Shown here piece by piece: positions 16,450 through 26,597 of a stretch of 64,000 nucleotides of DNA. This DNA comes from Methylocystis sp. (GTDB lineage: Bacteria > Pseudomonadota > Alphaproteobacteria > Rhizobiales > Beijerinckiaceae), in NCBI GenBank assembly GCA_022843405.1, contig JALHNQ010000006.1, forward strand, positions 34,442-98,441, given 5' to 3'. The first letter of the stretch is position 1. The number at the start of each line of letters is the position of its first letter. The translations under genes were made by a program, and so were the position numbers. Below the pieces are notes generated by a model that saw only the letters and a list, made by a program, of their open reading frames with translations, was not told the origin of the DNA and searched no databases.

Positions 16450-17337
16450 ATGGCTAAGGAGCAGATTGTTGCGCTGTGTGCGGACGATTATGGCCTGTCT
16501 TATGGGGTGAGCGCCGGCATTTTGGAGGCGCTCGACGCGGGAAGGATTACCGCAGTTTCGGCGCTGGTGAACGGTCCACGCTGGCCTGCGATGGGGTTAG
16601 AGCTGGTTCGCCGCGGACGCGACGCCGACATCGGCCTTCATTTCAATCTCACCTTGGGGCGGCCGCTGTCGTCGATGCCCAAATTCGCGCCCAATGGCGA
16701 ATTCCCTCCGCTCGCCCAAGTTGTCCGGATGGCCTATGGCAAACGGTTGCCGATGGATGAAATCCGGGGGGAGATCGATCGGCAGTTCGACAGGTTCGAA
16801 GCTATAGCGGATCGCCCGCCGGACCATGTCGACGGCCACCAGCATATCCATGTTCTTCCGGGCATTCGGACGGCGCTGCTTGACGCCATGGCGGCGCGAA
16901 GGCTTGGCGGCCGGGTCTGGCTTCGCGATGCGGGAGACGGCGTGCATCGCATTCTGGCGCGTCGCGCCAACGCTCGCAAAGCGCTCTCCGCTCTTTCCCT
17001 GGCCAGCGGCTTTCGCCGCGAGGCGCGCCGGCGGGGCTTCAGCGTCAACGACGGATTTGCGGGATTCTCGGATTTCCACCCGAGCTTCGACTACGCGAGA
17101 ATCTTTCAAAGCTATCTGCGCGCGCCCGGCCGCAGACATCTCATCATGTGCCATCCTGGGCATGTGGACGAAGATCTGCGCCAGCTCGATCCGGTGACGA
17201 TCACCCGCGAGCAGGAACTTGCCTTTCTCCTGTCGCCCAGACTGCCGGAGATGCTGGAGCGGCGCGGCCTGCGTCTGGCCCGCCTCTCGCAAGCGGACAG
17301 AAGGCCGCCGGAGCCGCAAACGGCTGCGGCTCAGTAG
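16450..17337 (+). CDS. ChbG/YdjC-family carbohydrate deacetylase
   Basis: 295 residues from ATG 16450. N-terminal CADDYGLSYGVSAGILEAL carries the metal-binding Asp-Asp pair of the family, DIGLHFNLTLGRPL the first His, DHVDGHQHIHVLPGI the second His set, and HLIMCHPGHVDEDL a C-terminal His. Family members remove N-acetyl groups from sugars, and HpnK of hopanoid biosynthesis belongs here. Upstream ATGs (16381, 16405) are possible starts, but the fold begins at KEQIVALCADD. The 3' end overlaps the convergent methyltransferase by 7 bases. Confidence 0.85.
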   Translation: MAKEQIVALCADDYGLSYGVSAGILEALDAGRITAVSALVNGPRWPAMGLELVRRGRDADIGLHFNLTLGRPLSSMPKFAPNGEFPPLAQVVRMAYGKRLPMDEIRGEIDRQFDRFEAIADRPPDHVDGHQHIHVLPGIRTALLDAMAARRLGGRVWLRDAGDGVHRILARRANARKALSALSLASGFRREARRRGFSVNDGFAGFSDFHPSFDYARIFQSYLRAPGRRHLIMCHPGHVDEDLRQLDPVTITREQELAFLLSPRLPEMLERRGLRLARLSQADRRPPEPQTAAAQ

Positions 17338-18110
17338 ATTCCCTCAAAGGAAATCGGCGCTCGTTTCTTACCGTCTTTTAGATAAATGTCCTTCAGGAAC
17401 GACGCCCGCCTGCGGTTGAAGTCCTGAAGCCACCAGCCATCGCCCAGCGGATCGAAGACCGGCGCGTCGGTACGTCGAAATATGCCGGTCGAGCCGACGA
17501 ATTCCAGCTTCTCGAACATGCGGTCTTCGCTGAGGAAGTCCGCGAGCCGGCTGATCGTCGGGATATGGATGTCGTCGACGACCAGCAGCCCGTCGGTCTT
17601 CAGGTGCGGATAGAAGTAGTAGTATTCGAGATCGGGGAACGGAAAGCCGTGCGGCCCGTCGATCAGGACGAGGTCGTAGGGAACATGATCCTCGTAGTTC
17701 GGCAGCGTGACCTGAGTCGGACCAAAGACAAGGTCAAGGCGATCCTGCCGCGTCGCCGGACAAGTCAGGAAGTAGTCGACGCTGGAGTTTTTCTGCCCGC
17801 GATCGTCATAGCAGAAGACCTTGTGGCGATCGGCGATGCGCGACAGGAATATGGTCGACTTGCCGCAGCCGGTTTCGGCGGAAGCGATCGACGATCCGGT
17901 CAGCAGCCGCTCGATGCGCAGCAAGGTGCGCAGCGGCATCGATCCCGCGCTGTGGGCGAAGCCGAAGTCGCGCTCATAGTCGCCGATTTCGGCGGCAATC
18001 GTTTTGTCGCGCGTCGCCTCGGCCCGGAGCGGGCCCGGCATTGACGAGATCGGGGAGCTCCAAAGCCTTCGCCGTGCTCGGCTGATCAGCTTGCGAACGA
18101 AGGAAGGCAT
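17331..18110 (-). CDS. class I SAM-dependent methyltransferase, glycan-cluster type
   Basis: 259 residues. Motif I is IASAETGCGKSTIFLSRIA, which looks like a P-loop but sits in a Rossmann methyltransferase context followed by YDLVLIDGPHGFPFPDLEYYYFYPHLK and GLLVVDDIHIPT, the usual Methyltransf_24-like pattern. No signal or membrane segment. It closes a cluster with the GT2 and YdjC genes, so the substrate may be a sugar or glycolipid; that is inference from context. Confidence 0.75.
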   Translation of the reverse strand: MPSFVRKLISRARRRLWSSPISSMPGPLRAEATRDKTIAAEIGDYERDFGFAHSAGSMPLRTLLRIERLLTGSSIASAETGCGKSTIFLSRIADRHKVFCYDDRGQKNSSVDYFLTCPATRQDRLDLVFGPTQVTLPNYEDHVPYDLVLIDGPHGFPFPDLEYYYFYPHLKTDGLLVVDDIHIPTISRLADFLSEDRMFEKLEFVGSTGIFRRTDAPVFDPLGDGWWLQDFNRRRASFLKDIYLKDGKKRAPISFEGIY

Positions 18111-18216
18111 GGCTCCTGAGGGTTTTCGAATTCGGGGAGGCGGTTATAGCAGCGCGCGCGTCGCCATGAAAGCGCGCGTCGGCTGTGCGCTGAGAAAGCC
18201 GGGATACGCCAAAAAA

Positions 18217-19068
18217 TCAATTGATTTCCATGTCTAAGCCCACATCAAACGCCGGGGCGGAGTGGGTCAGCGCGCCGACGGAGATCAAATTGACCCCGGT
18301 TTTCGCGATTTCGGCGACGTTCGAGAGCGTGACGCCGCCCGAGGCTTCGCAGATCATCCGACCGCCGACCAGCGCGACGGCCCTGCGAAGATCGTCGAGC
18401 GTCATATTGTCGAGCAGCACGGCGTCCGCCCCTTCGTCGAGAACTTCCCGAAGCTGGTCGAGCGTATCGACCTCGATTTCCACCTTCACCAGATGGCCGA
18501 TATTCGCCTTCGCCGCCCGTAGCGCCGGAATGACGCCGCCGGCGACGGCGATGTGATTGTCCTTGATGAGCACGGCGTCGTCGAGGCCGAAGCGATGATT
18601 GACCCCGCCGCCGCAACGCACGGCGTATTTCTCTAGGGCGCGCAGCAAGGGCGTGGTTTTGCGCGTATCGCAAATCCGCGCGGACGTGCCGGCGACCGCG
18701 CTGACATAGCGGGCGGTGAGGGTGGCGATGCCCGAAAGACGGCCAAGAAAGTTGAGCGCGACGCGCTCGGCGGACAGGATCGCGCGAGCGGGACCGGAAA
18801 CATGGGCGATCAGCGATCCCGGCTCGACGCGGGCGCCGTCGTTCGTCTGCGCCTCAAACAGGATTTCCGGGTCGGACAGGGCGAAGGCGGCGCGCGCCGC
18901 CGCAAGTCCGGCGACGACGCCGCTGTCGCGGGCGACGATGGCCGCGCACGCCCGGGCGTTCGCGGGGATGGTCGCCTGGGTCGTGACGTCGCCGGCGCGC
19001 CCCAGATCTTCGGCGAGCGCGGCGCGGACCGCCTCCTCGACCAGCAGCGGCGGCAATTCGCAATTCAT
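18217..19068 (-). CDS. nadC: nicotinate-nucleotide pyrophosphorylase (carboxylating)
   Basis: Quinolinate phosphoribosyltransferase, converting quinolinate and PRPP to NaMN. Typical motifs: [63 protein letters not shown] and [17 protein letters not shown]. 283 aa, normal length. The start overlaps the nadB stop as ATGA. Last gene of nadA-DUF4202-nadB-nadC. Confidence 0.97.
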   Translation of the reverse strand: MNCELPPLLVEEAVRAALAEDLGRAGDVTTQATIPANARACAAIVARDSGVVAGLAAARAAFALSDPEILFEAQTNDGARVEPGSLIAHVSGPARAILSAERVALNFLGRLSGIATLTARYVSAVAGTSARICDTRKTTPLLRALEKYAVRCGGGVNHRFGLDDAVLIKDNHIAVAGGVIPALRAAKANIGHLVKVEIEVDTLDQLREVLDEGADAVLLDNMTLDDLRRAVALVGGRMICEASGGVTLSNVAEIAKTGVNLISVGALTHSAPAFDVGLDMEIN

Positions 19069-20609
19069 GCGTCGGCCTCGTCGGCGATGCGCAGGACGGC
19101 CTCGAGCGTCATAAGCGAGCGTCGCGCGAACGCGGCGTCGGGTTGCGGATAGTCCGCGCGGTAATGCGCGCCGCGGCTCTCGCGCCGCGCGAGCGCCGCC
19201 GCCGCGACGATGAGGCTCGTCGTCAGCATGTTATGCGCCTCGATGTCGCGCGTGTGCGACATCATCCGGCGGATCGACCGCACTGCGGCGGCCAGTCCCG
19301 CACCATTGCGGATGACGCCGACATGCGCGGACATCAGATCGCGCAACTCCTCGATCACGGCAAATTCGCGATCGCGCGGCGCCGGCTCGATTCGATCCGC
19401 CTGCGGCCGCCATTCGACGGGCGACAGCGGCGTCGCGCGCAGATCCGCCGCCACGCGCGCGCCGAACACGATCGCTTCGAGCAGAGAGTTCGACGCGAGC
19501 CGGTTCGCGCCGTGAACGCCGGTCGATGCGACTTCGCCGACGGCCCAAAGGCCGTCAACGCTCGTGCGTCCGTGCGCGTCGGTCCAGACGCCGCCCATGT
19601 GGTAATGCGCGGCGGGCGCGATCGGAATCAGTTCGCGCGAGGGATCGATCCCAGCGCGCATGCAGCTTCCGTAAACCGTGGGAAAGCGCGTGGCGAATTC
19701 GACTCCGACCGCCGAACGGGCGTCAAGGAAAGCGCCATTTCCTGCCACTATGCTGGCGAAGACTCCCCGCGCGACGATGTCGCGGGGCGCGAGTTCGCCG
19801 CTTGGATCGATGTCGAGCAAAAAGCGTCGGCCGTTGCGGTCGACGATCGCCGCGCCTTCGCCTCTCAGCGCTTCGGTCGCGAGCGGCGCGGGATCGGCGT
19901 CGATATCGATCGCGGTCGGGTGAAACTGAACGAATTCGGCGTCGGCGATCAGCGCGCCGGCCCGCGCCGCCATCGCGAGGCCGATTCCACGCGCCTCCAA
20001 GGGATTGGTCGTGACCCTGTACAGATGGCCGATTCCGCCCGTCGCGAGAATGAGCGCCGCGCAGGGCGTGTCGCGGGTCACGCCGGCGTTGTCGCGGGCG
20101 CGGACGCCGACGACGCGGCCGGCGCGCATCACGATTTCCTGCGCCGAATAGCCTTCGACGATGTGAATCGACGGGGTTCTGGCGACTTCCCTTGCGAGAA
20201 TCTCCATGATCGCCCGCCCGGCGACGTCGCCTTTGACGCGAACGATGCGCCGGGCCGAATGCGCCGCCTCCTTCGACGGCAGGAAGCCGCCGACGGCCGA
20301 CCGATCGAAGGGCGTTCCCATCGCCGCCAGGTCTTCGACGCGGGCGCGCGCTTCTCGCGCCATGCCGAGCGCGATGTCGCGCTCGACGATGCCGCCGCCC
20401 GCCGCCACCGTGTCGTTGGCGTGGCGTTCGGGCGTGTCGCCCTGTTCGACGGCGGCGGCGATGCCGCCCTGCGCCCAAAAGGAAGCGCCGCTGTAGCCGA
20501 TCGGCGTCGGCGCGAAGATCGCCACCGGCGTCGGCGCCAGTTTGAGCGCGCAAAACACGCCAGCGAGCCCACCGCCGACGATAATTATGGAAGGCAGATC
20601 CTCGCGCAT
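19065..20609 (-). CDS. nadB: L-aspartate oxidase
   Basis: FAD enzyme oxidising L-aspartate to iminoaspartate, the first step of de novo NAD synthesis. [17 protein letters not shown] is the dinucleotide loop, [20 protein letters not shown] the substrate/FAD region, [12 protein letters not shown] and [16 protein letters not shown] the succinate dehydrogenase-like core. C-terminal helical domain present. 514 aa. Starts 6 bp after DUF4202 and overlaps nadC by 4 bases. Confidence 0.97.
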   Translation of the reverse strand: MREDLPSIIIVGGGLAGVFCALKLAPTPVAIFAPTPIGYSGASFWAQGGIAAAVEQGDTPERHANDTVAAGGGIVERDIALGMAREARARVEDLAAMGTPFDRSAVGGFLPSKEAAHSARRIVRVKGDVAGRAIMEILAREVARTPSIHIVEGYSAQEIVMRAGRVVGVRARDNAGVTRDTPCAALILATGGIGHLYRVTTNPLEARGIGLAMAARAGALIADAEFVQFHPTAIDIDADPAPLATEALRGEGAAIVDRNGRRFLLDIDPSGELAPRDIVARGVFASIVAGNGAFLDARSAVGVEFATRFPTVYGSCMRAGIDPSRELIPIAPAAHYHMGGVWTDAHGRTSVDGLWAVGEVASTGVHGANRLASNSLLEAIVFGARVAADLRATPLSPVEWRPQADRIEPAPRDREFAVIEELRDLMSAHVGVIRNGAGLAAAVRSIRRMMSHTRDIEAHNMLTTSLIVAAAALARRESRGAHYRADYPQPDAAFARRSLMTLEAVLRIADEADA

Positions 20610-20615
20610 CGACAG

Positions 20616-21236
20616 TCAGTCGACGGCGACGGCGGCGAGCCGCGCGAGAGCGGCGGATTCGCGGGCGATCGCGGCTTCGACGAGCTTGCGCGCGCGCGAA
20701 GGCAAGGGCAGGGCGAGCGCCGCCGCATGGCCCTTAGGCGACATTTTGCACAAGGTCTTTCTGAGAATGTCGACGAGCTTGTCGTCGGCGTAATCTCGAT
20801 GCTTTTCGAGAAAATCGTCGAAGTAATGCTCGAGAAAGACGATCACGGCGATGTTCTCGAGCGCCTGAGACTCTGGGTCTTTCTTGAGCTGTTCCTTGCG
20901 GATCAGCGCGCCGACATGGGCGATCGCCGGCGCGTCATAGTCATGCGCGCGCATGATGTCCCCGGCGAGACTGGCGTGATGGATTCGGCAGGCGCGTCGC
21001 CAGTCGTTATAACCGCGACGCCCTTCCTCATAGTTTGCGCGCTCCATCTCCCAGCGGCGCAAATGCTGCGCGCGCGTCGCGATCTTGAGGAGATCGGAGG
21101 CGTCGGGATAGAGCGCGGCGAGCCGCGCGCTCATGCGCTCGGCGTAGACCAGTTCGAAAGCGCGGCCCTCGATCCGGCGGGGATCGTCGGCATTGGCGGC
21201 GTCGATGGCCGCAATCGTCGCATCGAGCGCCGGCAT
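20616..21236 (-). CDS. DUF4202 protein inside the NAD operon
   Basis: 206-residue soluble helical protein. The segments RAFELVYAERMSARLAALYP, IATRAQHLRRWEMERANYEEGRRGYNDWR and ALENIAVIVFLEHYFDDFLEKH have the conserved His, Arg and Trp pattern of DUF4202; the AQH and H...H-rich helices recall HD-type hydrolases, which is only an impression. It sits between nadA (39 bp before) and nadB (6 bp after), so it is cotranscribed with NAD synthesis genes. Its biochemical role is unknown. Confidence 0.8.
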   Translation of the reverse strand: MPALDATIAAIDAANADDPRRIEGRAFELVYAERMSARLAALYPDASDLLKIATRAQHLRRWEMERANYEEGRRGYNDWRRACRIHHASLAGDIMRAHDYDAPAIAHVGALIRKEQLKKDPESQALENIAVIVFLEHYFDDFLEKHRDYADDKLVDILRKTLCKMSPKGHAAALALPLPSRARKLVEAAIARESAALARLAAVAVD

Positions 21237-21275
21237 GGTCCGCCCTGTTCAAGTGAGGCCGAAGCGGCCGGCAGT

Positions 21276-22376
21276 TTAGCCCAGATCGATCATACGCTGC
21301 ACGCTGCGGCGCGCGCGCTCGGCGACTGCGGGATCGACGGTTACTTCTTCCCGCAGGTAAAGCAGGCTGTCGAGGATTTTCGGCAGGGTGATCCGCTTCA
21401 TATGCGGGCAGAAGTTGCAGGGCCGCACGAATTCGACGTCCGGCGTTTCGGCGGCGACATTGTCGGCCATCGAGCATTCGGTGACGAGCAGCACGCGGGC
21501 CGGCTTTTTGCTGCGCACAAAATCGATCATCGCGGCGGTCGAACCGGCGAAGTCGGCGACCTCGACGACTTCGCGCGGACATTCCGGATGCGCCAGCACC
21601 TGCACGCCGGGATGATCGGCGCGATAATTTTCGATTTCTTCGGCGGTGAAGCGCTCATGCACCTCGCAGGCGCCATGCCAGGCGATGATTTTCACCTTGG
21701 TCTGCGCGGCAACGTTCTGCGCCAGATAGCGGTCCGGGACCATGATCACGCGATCGGCGCCGAGGCTCTCGACGACTTTGACCGCGTTCGACGAGGTGCA
21801 GCAGATGTCCACTTCCGCCTTCACGTCGGCCGAGGTGTTCACATAGGCGACGACGGGAACACCGGGATATTGCTTGCGCAAGGCGCGCACGTCGGCGCCG
21901 GTGATCGACTCCGCAAGCGAGCAGCCGGCTTTAAGGTCGGGCATGAGCACGAGCTTATCGGGATTAAGCAGCTTCGACGTTTCAGCCATGAAATGCACGC
22001 CGCCCTGGACGATGATCTCGGCGTCGGATTTCGCCGCGAGCTTGGCGAGCTGCAGGCTGTCGCCGATGTGATCGGCGACGCAATGGTAGATTTCCGGGGT
22101 CATGTAATTATGCGCGAGAATGGTGGCGTTGCGCACATGCTTGAGATCGTTGATCGCCTTCACATAAGGGGCGTGAAAAGGCCATTCGACGGGCGGAATG
22201 ACTCTCGCCACGCGTTCGTAAAGATGCGCGGTCGCGGCCTGCACCTCCGGAGTCCATTTCAGAACGGGGCGGGGCAGGGGCGGAAACTGGCCGCTCGGGC
22301 TAACGCCGAGGCCGCTTGCGGGAGGCTCGCGCGCGGGGCTCGACCCGCTGCGCACATCGCCGATCAGTTGAGTCAT
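21276..22376 (-). CDS. nadA: quinolinate synthase
   Basis: 4Fe-4S enzyme condensing iminoaspartate with dihydroxyacetone phosphate to quinolinate. The three expected cysteine ligands are in [32 protein letters not shown] and [26 protein letters not shown] and [18 protein letters not shown] are typical substrate-binding segments. 366 aa. First gene of the operon: AGGAGG sits 8 nt before the ATG, and the palindromic operator at 22389-22417 lies directly upstream. Confidence 0.96.
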   Translation of the reverse strand: MTQLIGDVRSGSSPAREPPASGLGVSPSGQFPPLPRPVLKWTPEVQAATAHLYERVARVIPPVEWPFHAPYVKAINDLKHVRNATILAHNYMTPEIYHCVADHIGDSLQLAKLAAKSDAEIIVQGGVHFMAETSKLLNPDKLVLMPDLKAGCSLAESITGADVRALRKQYPGVPVVAYVNTSADVKAEVDICCTSSNAVKVVESLGADRVIMVPDRYLAQNVAAQTKVKIIAWHGACEVHERFTAEEIENYRADHPGVQVLAHPECPREVVEVADFAGSTAAMIDFVRSKKPARVLLVTECSMADNVAAETPDVEFVRPCNFCPHMKRITLPKILDSLLYLREEVTVDPAVAERARRSVQRMIDLG

Positions 22377-22388
22377 CGTTTACGCCTC

Positions 22389-22417
22389 CTACTTATACTC
22401 AAAGTGAGTATAAGTAG
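22389..22417 (-). promoter_or_regulatory. perfect 13-3-13 palindrome, candidate NAD-operon operator
   Basis: CTACTTATACTCA and TGAGTATAAGTAG are exact inverted repeats around AAG. The site abuts the nadA ribosome binding site, ideal for a repressor. Alphaproteobacterial nad operons are often controlled by the NadQ or NrtR repressors; NadQ is the likelier guess from memory of the motif style, but no regulator gene is in the window. Confidence 0.7.
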
Positions 22418-22617
22418 ACCCCATAAAATCTCCGAGGCGGGTTCCCGCTCGGAGCGCTCAAGCGTTACAGACTAAGCCGCAGGATGCGAACTCGCAACCG
22501 TCGTTTACGCTGACATGTGCTCGGCGCGAGCATATGTCAAGGAAGCGATCCGCGATCGACGACTTCAGCGCGGCGACGGGCGCTTCCGGCGCTGGGCAAA
22601 GCTGCTATAGACGGCGC

Positions 22618-23568
22618 ATGCAAACTGGGACGACGCAGGCTTCTTTCCCGCACCGGCACCTTCTCGGCATTGAAGGACTGTCTCGTCCCGACATTGAGAC
22701 TCTCCTCGACATGGCCGAGGAGGCGGTCGAAGTGTCCCGGCGCGTCGACAAGAAGCGCTCGAATTTGCGCGGGCGAACGCTCATCAATCTGTTTTACGAG
22801 CCCTCGACCCGCACGCAGGCGTCCTTCGAGATCGCCGGCAAGCGCCTGGGCGCTGATGTGATGAACATGTCGGTCGCGCGTTCCTCGGAAACGAAAGGCG
22901 AGACGCTGATCGACACGGCGGTGACGCTCAACGCGATGCGGCCGGACATCATTGTGGTCCGCCATGCGCACGCCGGGGCGGCACTCCTTCTGGCGCGGAA
23001 GGTCGACTGTTCCGTGGTCAACGCCGGCGACGGCGCGCATGAACACCCGACCCAGGCGCTGCTCGACGCGCTGACGATCAGGCGCAACAAGGGGCGCATC
23101 GAAGGGCTGACGGTGGCGATCTGCGGCGACATTCTTCATTCCCGCGTCGCGCGGTCGAATATTCTGCTGCTCGGCGCGCTCGGCGCCGTCGTGCGCGTCG
23201 TCGGCCCCTCTACGCTGGCGCCCGACAGTCTTTCGCGGCTGGGCGTCGAGGTGTTTCACGACATGCGGCGTGGGCTCGTGGACGCCGACATTGTCATGAT
23301 GCTGCGGCTTCAACGCGAACGCATGGCGGGCTCGCTGACTCCGAGCGCCCGCGAATATTTCCATTTCTTCGGGCTGGATGAGGAGAAGCTCGCCTGCGCC
23401 GCGCCCGATGCGCTGGTGATGCATCCGGGGCCGATGAACCGCGGCGTCGAGATCGACTCGGCCGTCGCCGACAGCGCCCGCTCGCTCATTCGGGAGCAGG
23501 TCGAGATGGGCGTTGCGGTGCGTATGGCGGTGCTCGAAGCGCTCGCGCAACATCTGCCGAATGTGTAA
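22618..23568 (+). CDS. pyrB: aspartate carbamoyltransferase catalytic subunit
   Basis: Condenses carbamoyl phosphate with L-aspartate in pyrimidine synthesis. The ligand sites are all present: [21 protein letters not shown] (carbamoyl phosphate), [38 protein letters not shown] and [15 protein letters not shown]. 316 aa from ATG 22618; the track start 28 codons upstream has no conserved sequence. No pyrC follows it, unlike in many Rhizobiales; instead there is a small membrane protein. Confidence 0.96.
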   Translation: MQTGTTQASFPHRHLLGIEGLSRPDIETLLDMAEEAVEVSRRVDKKRSNLRGRTLINLFYEPSTRTQASFEIAGKRLGADVMNMSVARSSETKGETLIDTAVTLNAMRPDIIVVRHAHAGAALLLARKVDCSVVNAGDGAHEHPTQALLDALTIRRNKGRIEGLTVAICGDILHSRVARSNILLLGALGAVVRVVGPSTLAPDSLSRLGVEVFHDMRRGLVDADIVMMLRLQRERMAGSLTPSAREYFHFFGLDEEKLACAAPDALVMHPGPMNRGVEIDSAVADSARSLIREQVEMGVAVRMAVLEALAQHLPNV

Positions 23569-23603
23569 GCTTTGCCAAAAATCAATGACGCCAGGGGAGT
23601 AAG

Positions 23604-24017
23604 ATGGTTAAGCTCGTCCGCTTCGTAGGACTCGTCATACAGTCAATCCTCATCCAGTTCTTGCACTTTTTCGGGCTTGTCGCGTTTCTCCTCGCGGCGG
23701 CGCTCGGCTATTTCCGCTTGCCGTCCTGGCTCGTGCCGATTGTCGGCATTATCTGCGGCGTCATCGCCGATAAATTCATCGATCAAAGCGAAGTGGTCAG
23801 CATTCTCGAGAAGGCGGCGTCGGCGAATATGCGTGGCGGCTTCTTGGTGATCGTCTACATCGTGATCGTCGCGGTCGGCTATGTCGCCGGCGGCTATTCG
23901 CGACAGTGGCTGCTTCAACGTAAGCTCGCTCAGGCGGCGCCGGCCCCGGCGCCAAAGCCCAGCCCCGAGCCGAAGCCGCAGCAAAAGCGCAACAGACGCG
24001 GATCGTCGAAAGCCTGA
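23604..24017 (+). CDS. small membrane protein with Pro/basic tail
   Basis: 137 residues, ATG preceded by CAGGGGAG. Three hydrophobic segments (about 5-35, 40-58 and 78-100) followed by a low-complexity tail rich in Pro, Lys and Arg (PAPAPKPSPEPKPQQK...RNRRG). It lies 35 bp after pyrB on the same strand. No family recognised; the tail would reach into the cytoplasm or periplasm depending on topology. Confidence 0.6.
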   Translation: MVKLVRFVGLVIQSILIQFLHFFGLVAFLLAAALGYFRLPSWLVPIVGIICGVIADKFIDQSEVVSILEKAASANMRGGFLVIVYIVIVAVGYVAGGYSRQWLLQRKLAQAAPAPAPKPSPEPKPQQKRNRRGSSKA

Positions 24018-24051
24018 AAGAATGCGCAGGCGCTGGCGCGGCGCCGGCGCC

Positions 24052-25035
24052 TCACAGCCCCTCGAAGAGCGCCGTCGAGAGATAGCGCTCGGCGAAGGAG
24101 GGGATGATGATGACGATATTCTTGCCGGCGGCCTCGGGGCGGCTCGCGATTTCCAGCGCGGCGGCGACCGCGGCGCCGGATGAGATGCCGACCGGAATGC
24201 CCTCAATCCGCGCAAGCAGGCGCGCCGTTTCGAAGGCCGTCTGATTGCCGATGGTGACGATCTCGTCGATGATTCCGCGATCGAGAATCGGCGGCACGAA
24301 GCCGGCGCCGATGCCCTGTATCTTGTGCGGACCGGGCGGCCGTCCCGAGAGCACCGCCGAATCTTCCGGCTCCACGGCGACGATGCGCACGCTGGGCCGG
24401 CGCGCCTTCAGCGCCTGGCCGACGCCGGTGATCGTGCCGCCGGTGCCGACGCCGGAAACGAAATAGTCGACTTCGCCATTGGTGTCGTTCCAGATTTCCT
24501 CCGCCGTCGTGGCGCGGTGAATTTCAGGATTGGCGGGATTCTCGAACTGCTGGGGGATGACCGCGTCGGGATTTTCGGCGGCAAGTTCGCTGGCCTTGGC
24601 CAGCGCGCCCTTCATGCCCTGCGAGGCTGGGGTGAGCACCAGTTCGGCGCCGAGCAGCGCGAGCATCTTGCGCCGCTCAAGCGACATCGACTCGGGCATG
24701 ACGAGAATGAGTCGATAGCCGCGCGCCGCCGCGACGAAGGCGAGGGCGATTCCGGTGTTGCCCGACGTCGGTTCGATCAATACCGATTTGCCCGGCGTGA
24801 TCCGGCCGCTGTTCTCGAGCGACTCGATCATGCTGACGCCGATACGATCCTTCACGCTCGCGATCGGATTGAAGAATTCGAGCTTGGCGAGGAGATTCGC
24901 CTCCAAGCCGCGCTCTCGCGCCAGCCGGTCGAGCCGAACCAGCGGCGTATCGCCGATCGTCTGGGTGATCGAATCATAGATTCGGCCTCGGCCGGGTTTC
25001 GTCGGCGGGGTGAACTTTGGCGCAGTCTGCAACAT
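24052..25035 (-). CDS. cysK: cysteine synthase A (O-acetylserine sulfhydrylase)
   Basis: PLP enzyme making L-cysteine from O-acetylserine and sulfide. [16 protein letters not shown] contains the Schiff-base lysine, [16 protein letters not shown] the substrate loop and [16 protein letters not shown] the phosphate-binding loop. 327 aa from ATG 25035, with the start chosen at MLQTAPKF because upstream codons run into the neighbouring gene's leader. Follows the TauE/SafE permease gene by about 25 bp on the same strand; an Rrf2 regulator is divergent. Confidence 0.94.
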   Translation of the reverse strand: MLQTAPKFTPPTKPGRGRIYDSITQTIGDTPLVRLDRLARERGLEANLLAKLEFFNPIASVKDRIGVSMIESLENSGRITPGKSVLIEPTSGNTGIALAFVAAARGYRLILVMPESMSLERRKMLALLGAELVLTPASQGMKGALAKASELAAENPDAVIPQQFENPANPEIHRATTAEEIWNDTNGEVDYFVSGVGTGGTITGVGQALKARRPSVRIVAVEPEDSAVLSGRPPGPHKIQGIGAGFVPPILDRGIIDEIVTIGNQTAFETARLLARIEGIPVGISSGAAVAAALEIASRPEAAGKNIVIIIPSFAERYLSTALFEGL

Positions 25036-25060
25036 GAGGCGCTCCTGAGCGAATTCGTGA

Positions 25061-25864
25061 CTAGATGGAGAGTTTGATTCCGACGAGCGCCATGACGCTG
25101 GCCAGCGCCGGGCGCAAAAAGCGATCCGGAACGCGCGCGGCGAAATGCGCGCCAATGGCGATGCCCGGGATCGAGCCCACCAGCAGCGAGAGCAGCAGCA
25201 GCCAGTCGACGCCGCCCATCAGCCAATGCCCGAAGCCGGCGATCAGCGTCAGCGGCACGGCATGGGCGATGTCCGAGCCGACGAGACGCGCGGTCGGCGT
25301 ATGCGAATAGAGCGCCAGCAGCACGGTCATGCCGATCGCGCCGGCGCCGACCGAGGAAATCGAAACCAGAACCCCGAGAAAGGCGCCGAGAGTCGCCGTC
25401 AGCCAGAGCAGGCGCCTGTCGCTCATCGCGCCGGTGTGTCTGGCGATATGATCGAGCAGCCAGCGCCGAAAGAGGATGGAGCAGGCGGTGAGAATGAGGG
25501 CGAATCCCAGCGCCGAGGTGATCAGTCCATTGGCCGCGTGACCGCTCGACTTGCCAAGCCAGGAGAGGAGAAAAAGGCTCGCGACGGTCGCGGGCACGCT
25601 GCCATAGGCCAGCCGGCGGGTGATGCGCCAATCGACAGTGCCATGCAGGGCGTGAACGACCGTGCCGTTGGTCTTGGTGATGGCGGCGTAGAGCAGGTCG
25701 GTGCCGACGGCTGTCGACGGCGCGACGCCAAACATGAGCACCAGAATCGGCGTCATCAGCGAGCCGCCGCCGACGCCGGTGAACCCCACAAGCGCGCCAA
25801 CCGCGAAACCGGAAATGGAATAGAGCGGATTGATTGCGCCTAAAGCGTCGAAAATTGCCGGCAT
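25061..25864 (-). CDS. TauE/SafE-family sulfite/sulfonate exporter
   Basis: 267-residue membrane protein with about 8 hydrophobic segments. The N-terminal [23 protein letters not shown] and the repeat [17 protein letters not shown] are the paired glycine-rich half-motifs of the TauE/SafE family, thought to carry sulfur-containing or organic anions. Cotranscription with cysK supports a role in sulfur metabolism. AGGAAAAGGG precedes the ATG. Confidence 0.88.
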   Translation of the reverse strand: MPAIFDALGAINPLYSISGFAVGALVGFTGVGGGSLMTPILVLMFGVAPSTAVGTDLLYAAITKTNGTVVHALHGTVDWRITRRLAYGSVPATVASLFLLSWLGKSSGHAANGLITSALGFALILTACSILFRRWLLDHIARHTGAMSDRRLLWLTATLGAFLGVLVSISSVGAGAIGMTVLLALYSHTPTARLVGSDIAHAVPLTLIAGFGHWLMGGVDWLLLLSLLVGSIPGIAIGAHFAARVPDRFLRPALASVMALVGIKLSI

Positions 25865-25889
25865 TTGCCCTTTTCCTGCCGAAGCCCCA

Positions 25890-25904
25890 TTTATACTCTA
25901 TAAA
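25890..25904. promoter_or_regulatory. palindrome between cysK operon and rrf2, candidate operator
   Basis: TTTATA and TATAAA are exact inverted repeats around CTC, 26 bp upstream of the TauE/SafE start and inside the divergent promoter region shared with the Rrf2 regulator. Rrf2-type regulators often bind AT-rich palindromes and control themselves and adjacent operons, so this is a reasonable autoregulatory site. Confidence 0.4.
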
Positions 25905-26033
25905 GTGGGTCGACTTTGTCAATTCGAGCTGTTTGCCTGTTCCTCACAATTATAGAAAATCTGCAGACTTGCCATAGAATGCCGGCGAAGCAGCGAGTCC
26001 ACGCGATTGGCGCCGACCCTAAGGTTTAGAGGA

Positions 26034-26492
26034 ATGCTGACGAAAAAAGCCAAATATGGCCTCAAGGCGATGGTGCACCTCGCCGGCGTGCGGCCGGGAG
26101 AGACCGCTCTGGTCGCGGATATCGCCGCCTCGAACCAAATTCCAAAAAAGTTTCTCGACGCAATTTTGGGCGAGCTGCGGAACGCGGGCTTCGTGCATTC
26201 CAAAAAGGGCAAGGGCGGCGGCTATATGCTGGCGCGCCCGCCCGAGGATATCGGCGTCGGCAATATTGTGCGCGCGCTCGATGGGCCGCTGGCGCCCATC
26301 CAATGCGCGAGCAAGACTGTTTATCGTCGTTGCGACGACTGCGTCGATGAGACGCGGTGCGCGGTGCGTCTCGTGATGCTGCGCGCGCGCGATGCCATCG
26401 CCGAGGTTCTCGACAAGACGTCGCTCGAACAAATGCGCCGAATGGCGGCTGGCGACGACAGTGTCCGTCTGCTCGTCGGCGCGGCGTTGTGA
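26034..26492 (+). CDS. Rrf2-family transcriptional regulator
   Basis: 152 residues. Starts MLTKKAKYGLKAMVHLA, the standard Rrf2 N-terminal helix, followed by the winged helix (ASNQIPKKFLDAILGELRNAGFV and KKGKGGGYMLARPPEDI). Four cysteines in the central segment (QCASK, RRCDDCVDETRCAV) could bind an Fe-S cluster, as in IscR/NsrR, though the spacing differs. Divergent from TauE/SafE-cysK, so the target is probably cysteine/sulfur genes. GAGGA precedes the ATG at 26034. Confidence 0.9.
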   Translation: MLTKKAKYGLKAMVHLAGVRPGETALVADIAASNQIPKKFLDAILGELRNAGFVHSKKGKGGGYMLARPPEDIGVGNIVRALDGPLAPIQCASKTVYRRCDDCVDETRCAVRLVMLRARDAIAEVLDKTSLEQMRRMAAGDDSVRLLVGAAL

Positions 26493-26597
26493 GCCGCTAG
26501 CCATGGACATGTCGCGAGACGGCGCCTATAAAGCGCCGGCGGCGTTTCCTGCGCTGCAGCATCTCCCTTGAGGGGCCGGCCCGTGGCCGGAATTCGA

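Noticed and set aside
17860-17890. P-loop-like ETGCGKST in the 17331-18110 protein
   Set aside because: No Walker B or ATPase context; fits motif I of a methyltransferase family and the following DGPHG and DDIH segments.
19143-22475. 1110-aa plus-strand ORF across the NAD operon
   Set aside because: Antisense to nadA, DUF4202, nadB and nadC, all with clear motifs on the other strand; rich in Arg, Asp and His as GC-rich shadows are.
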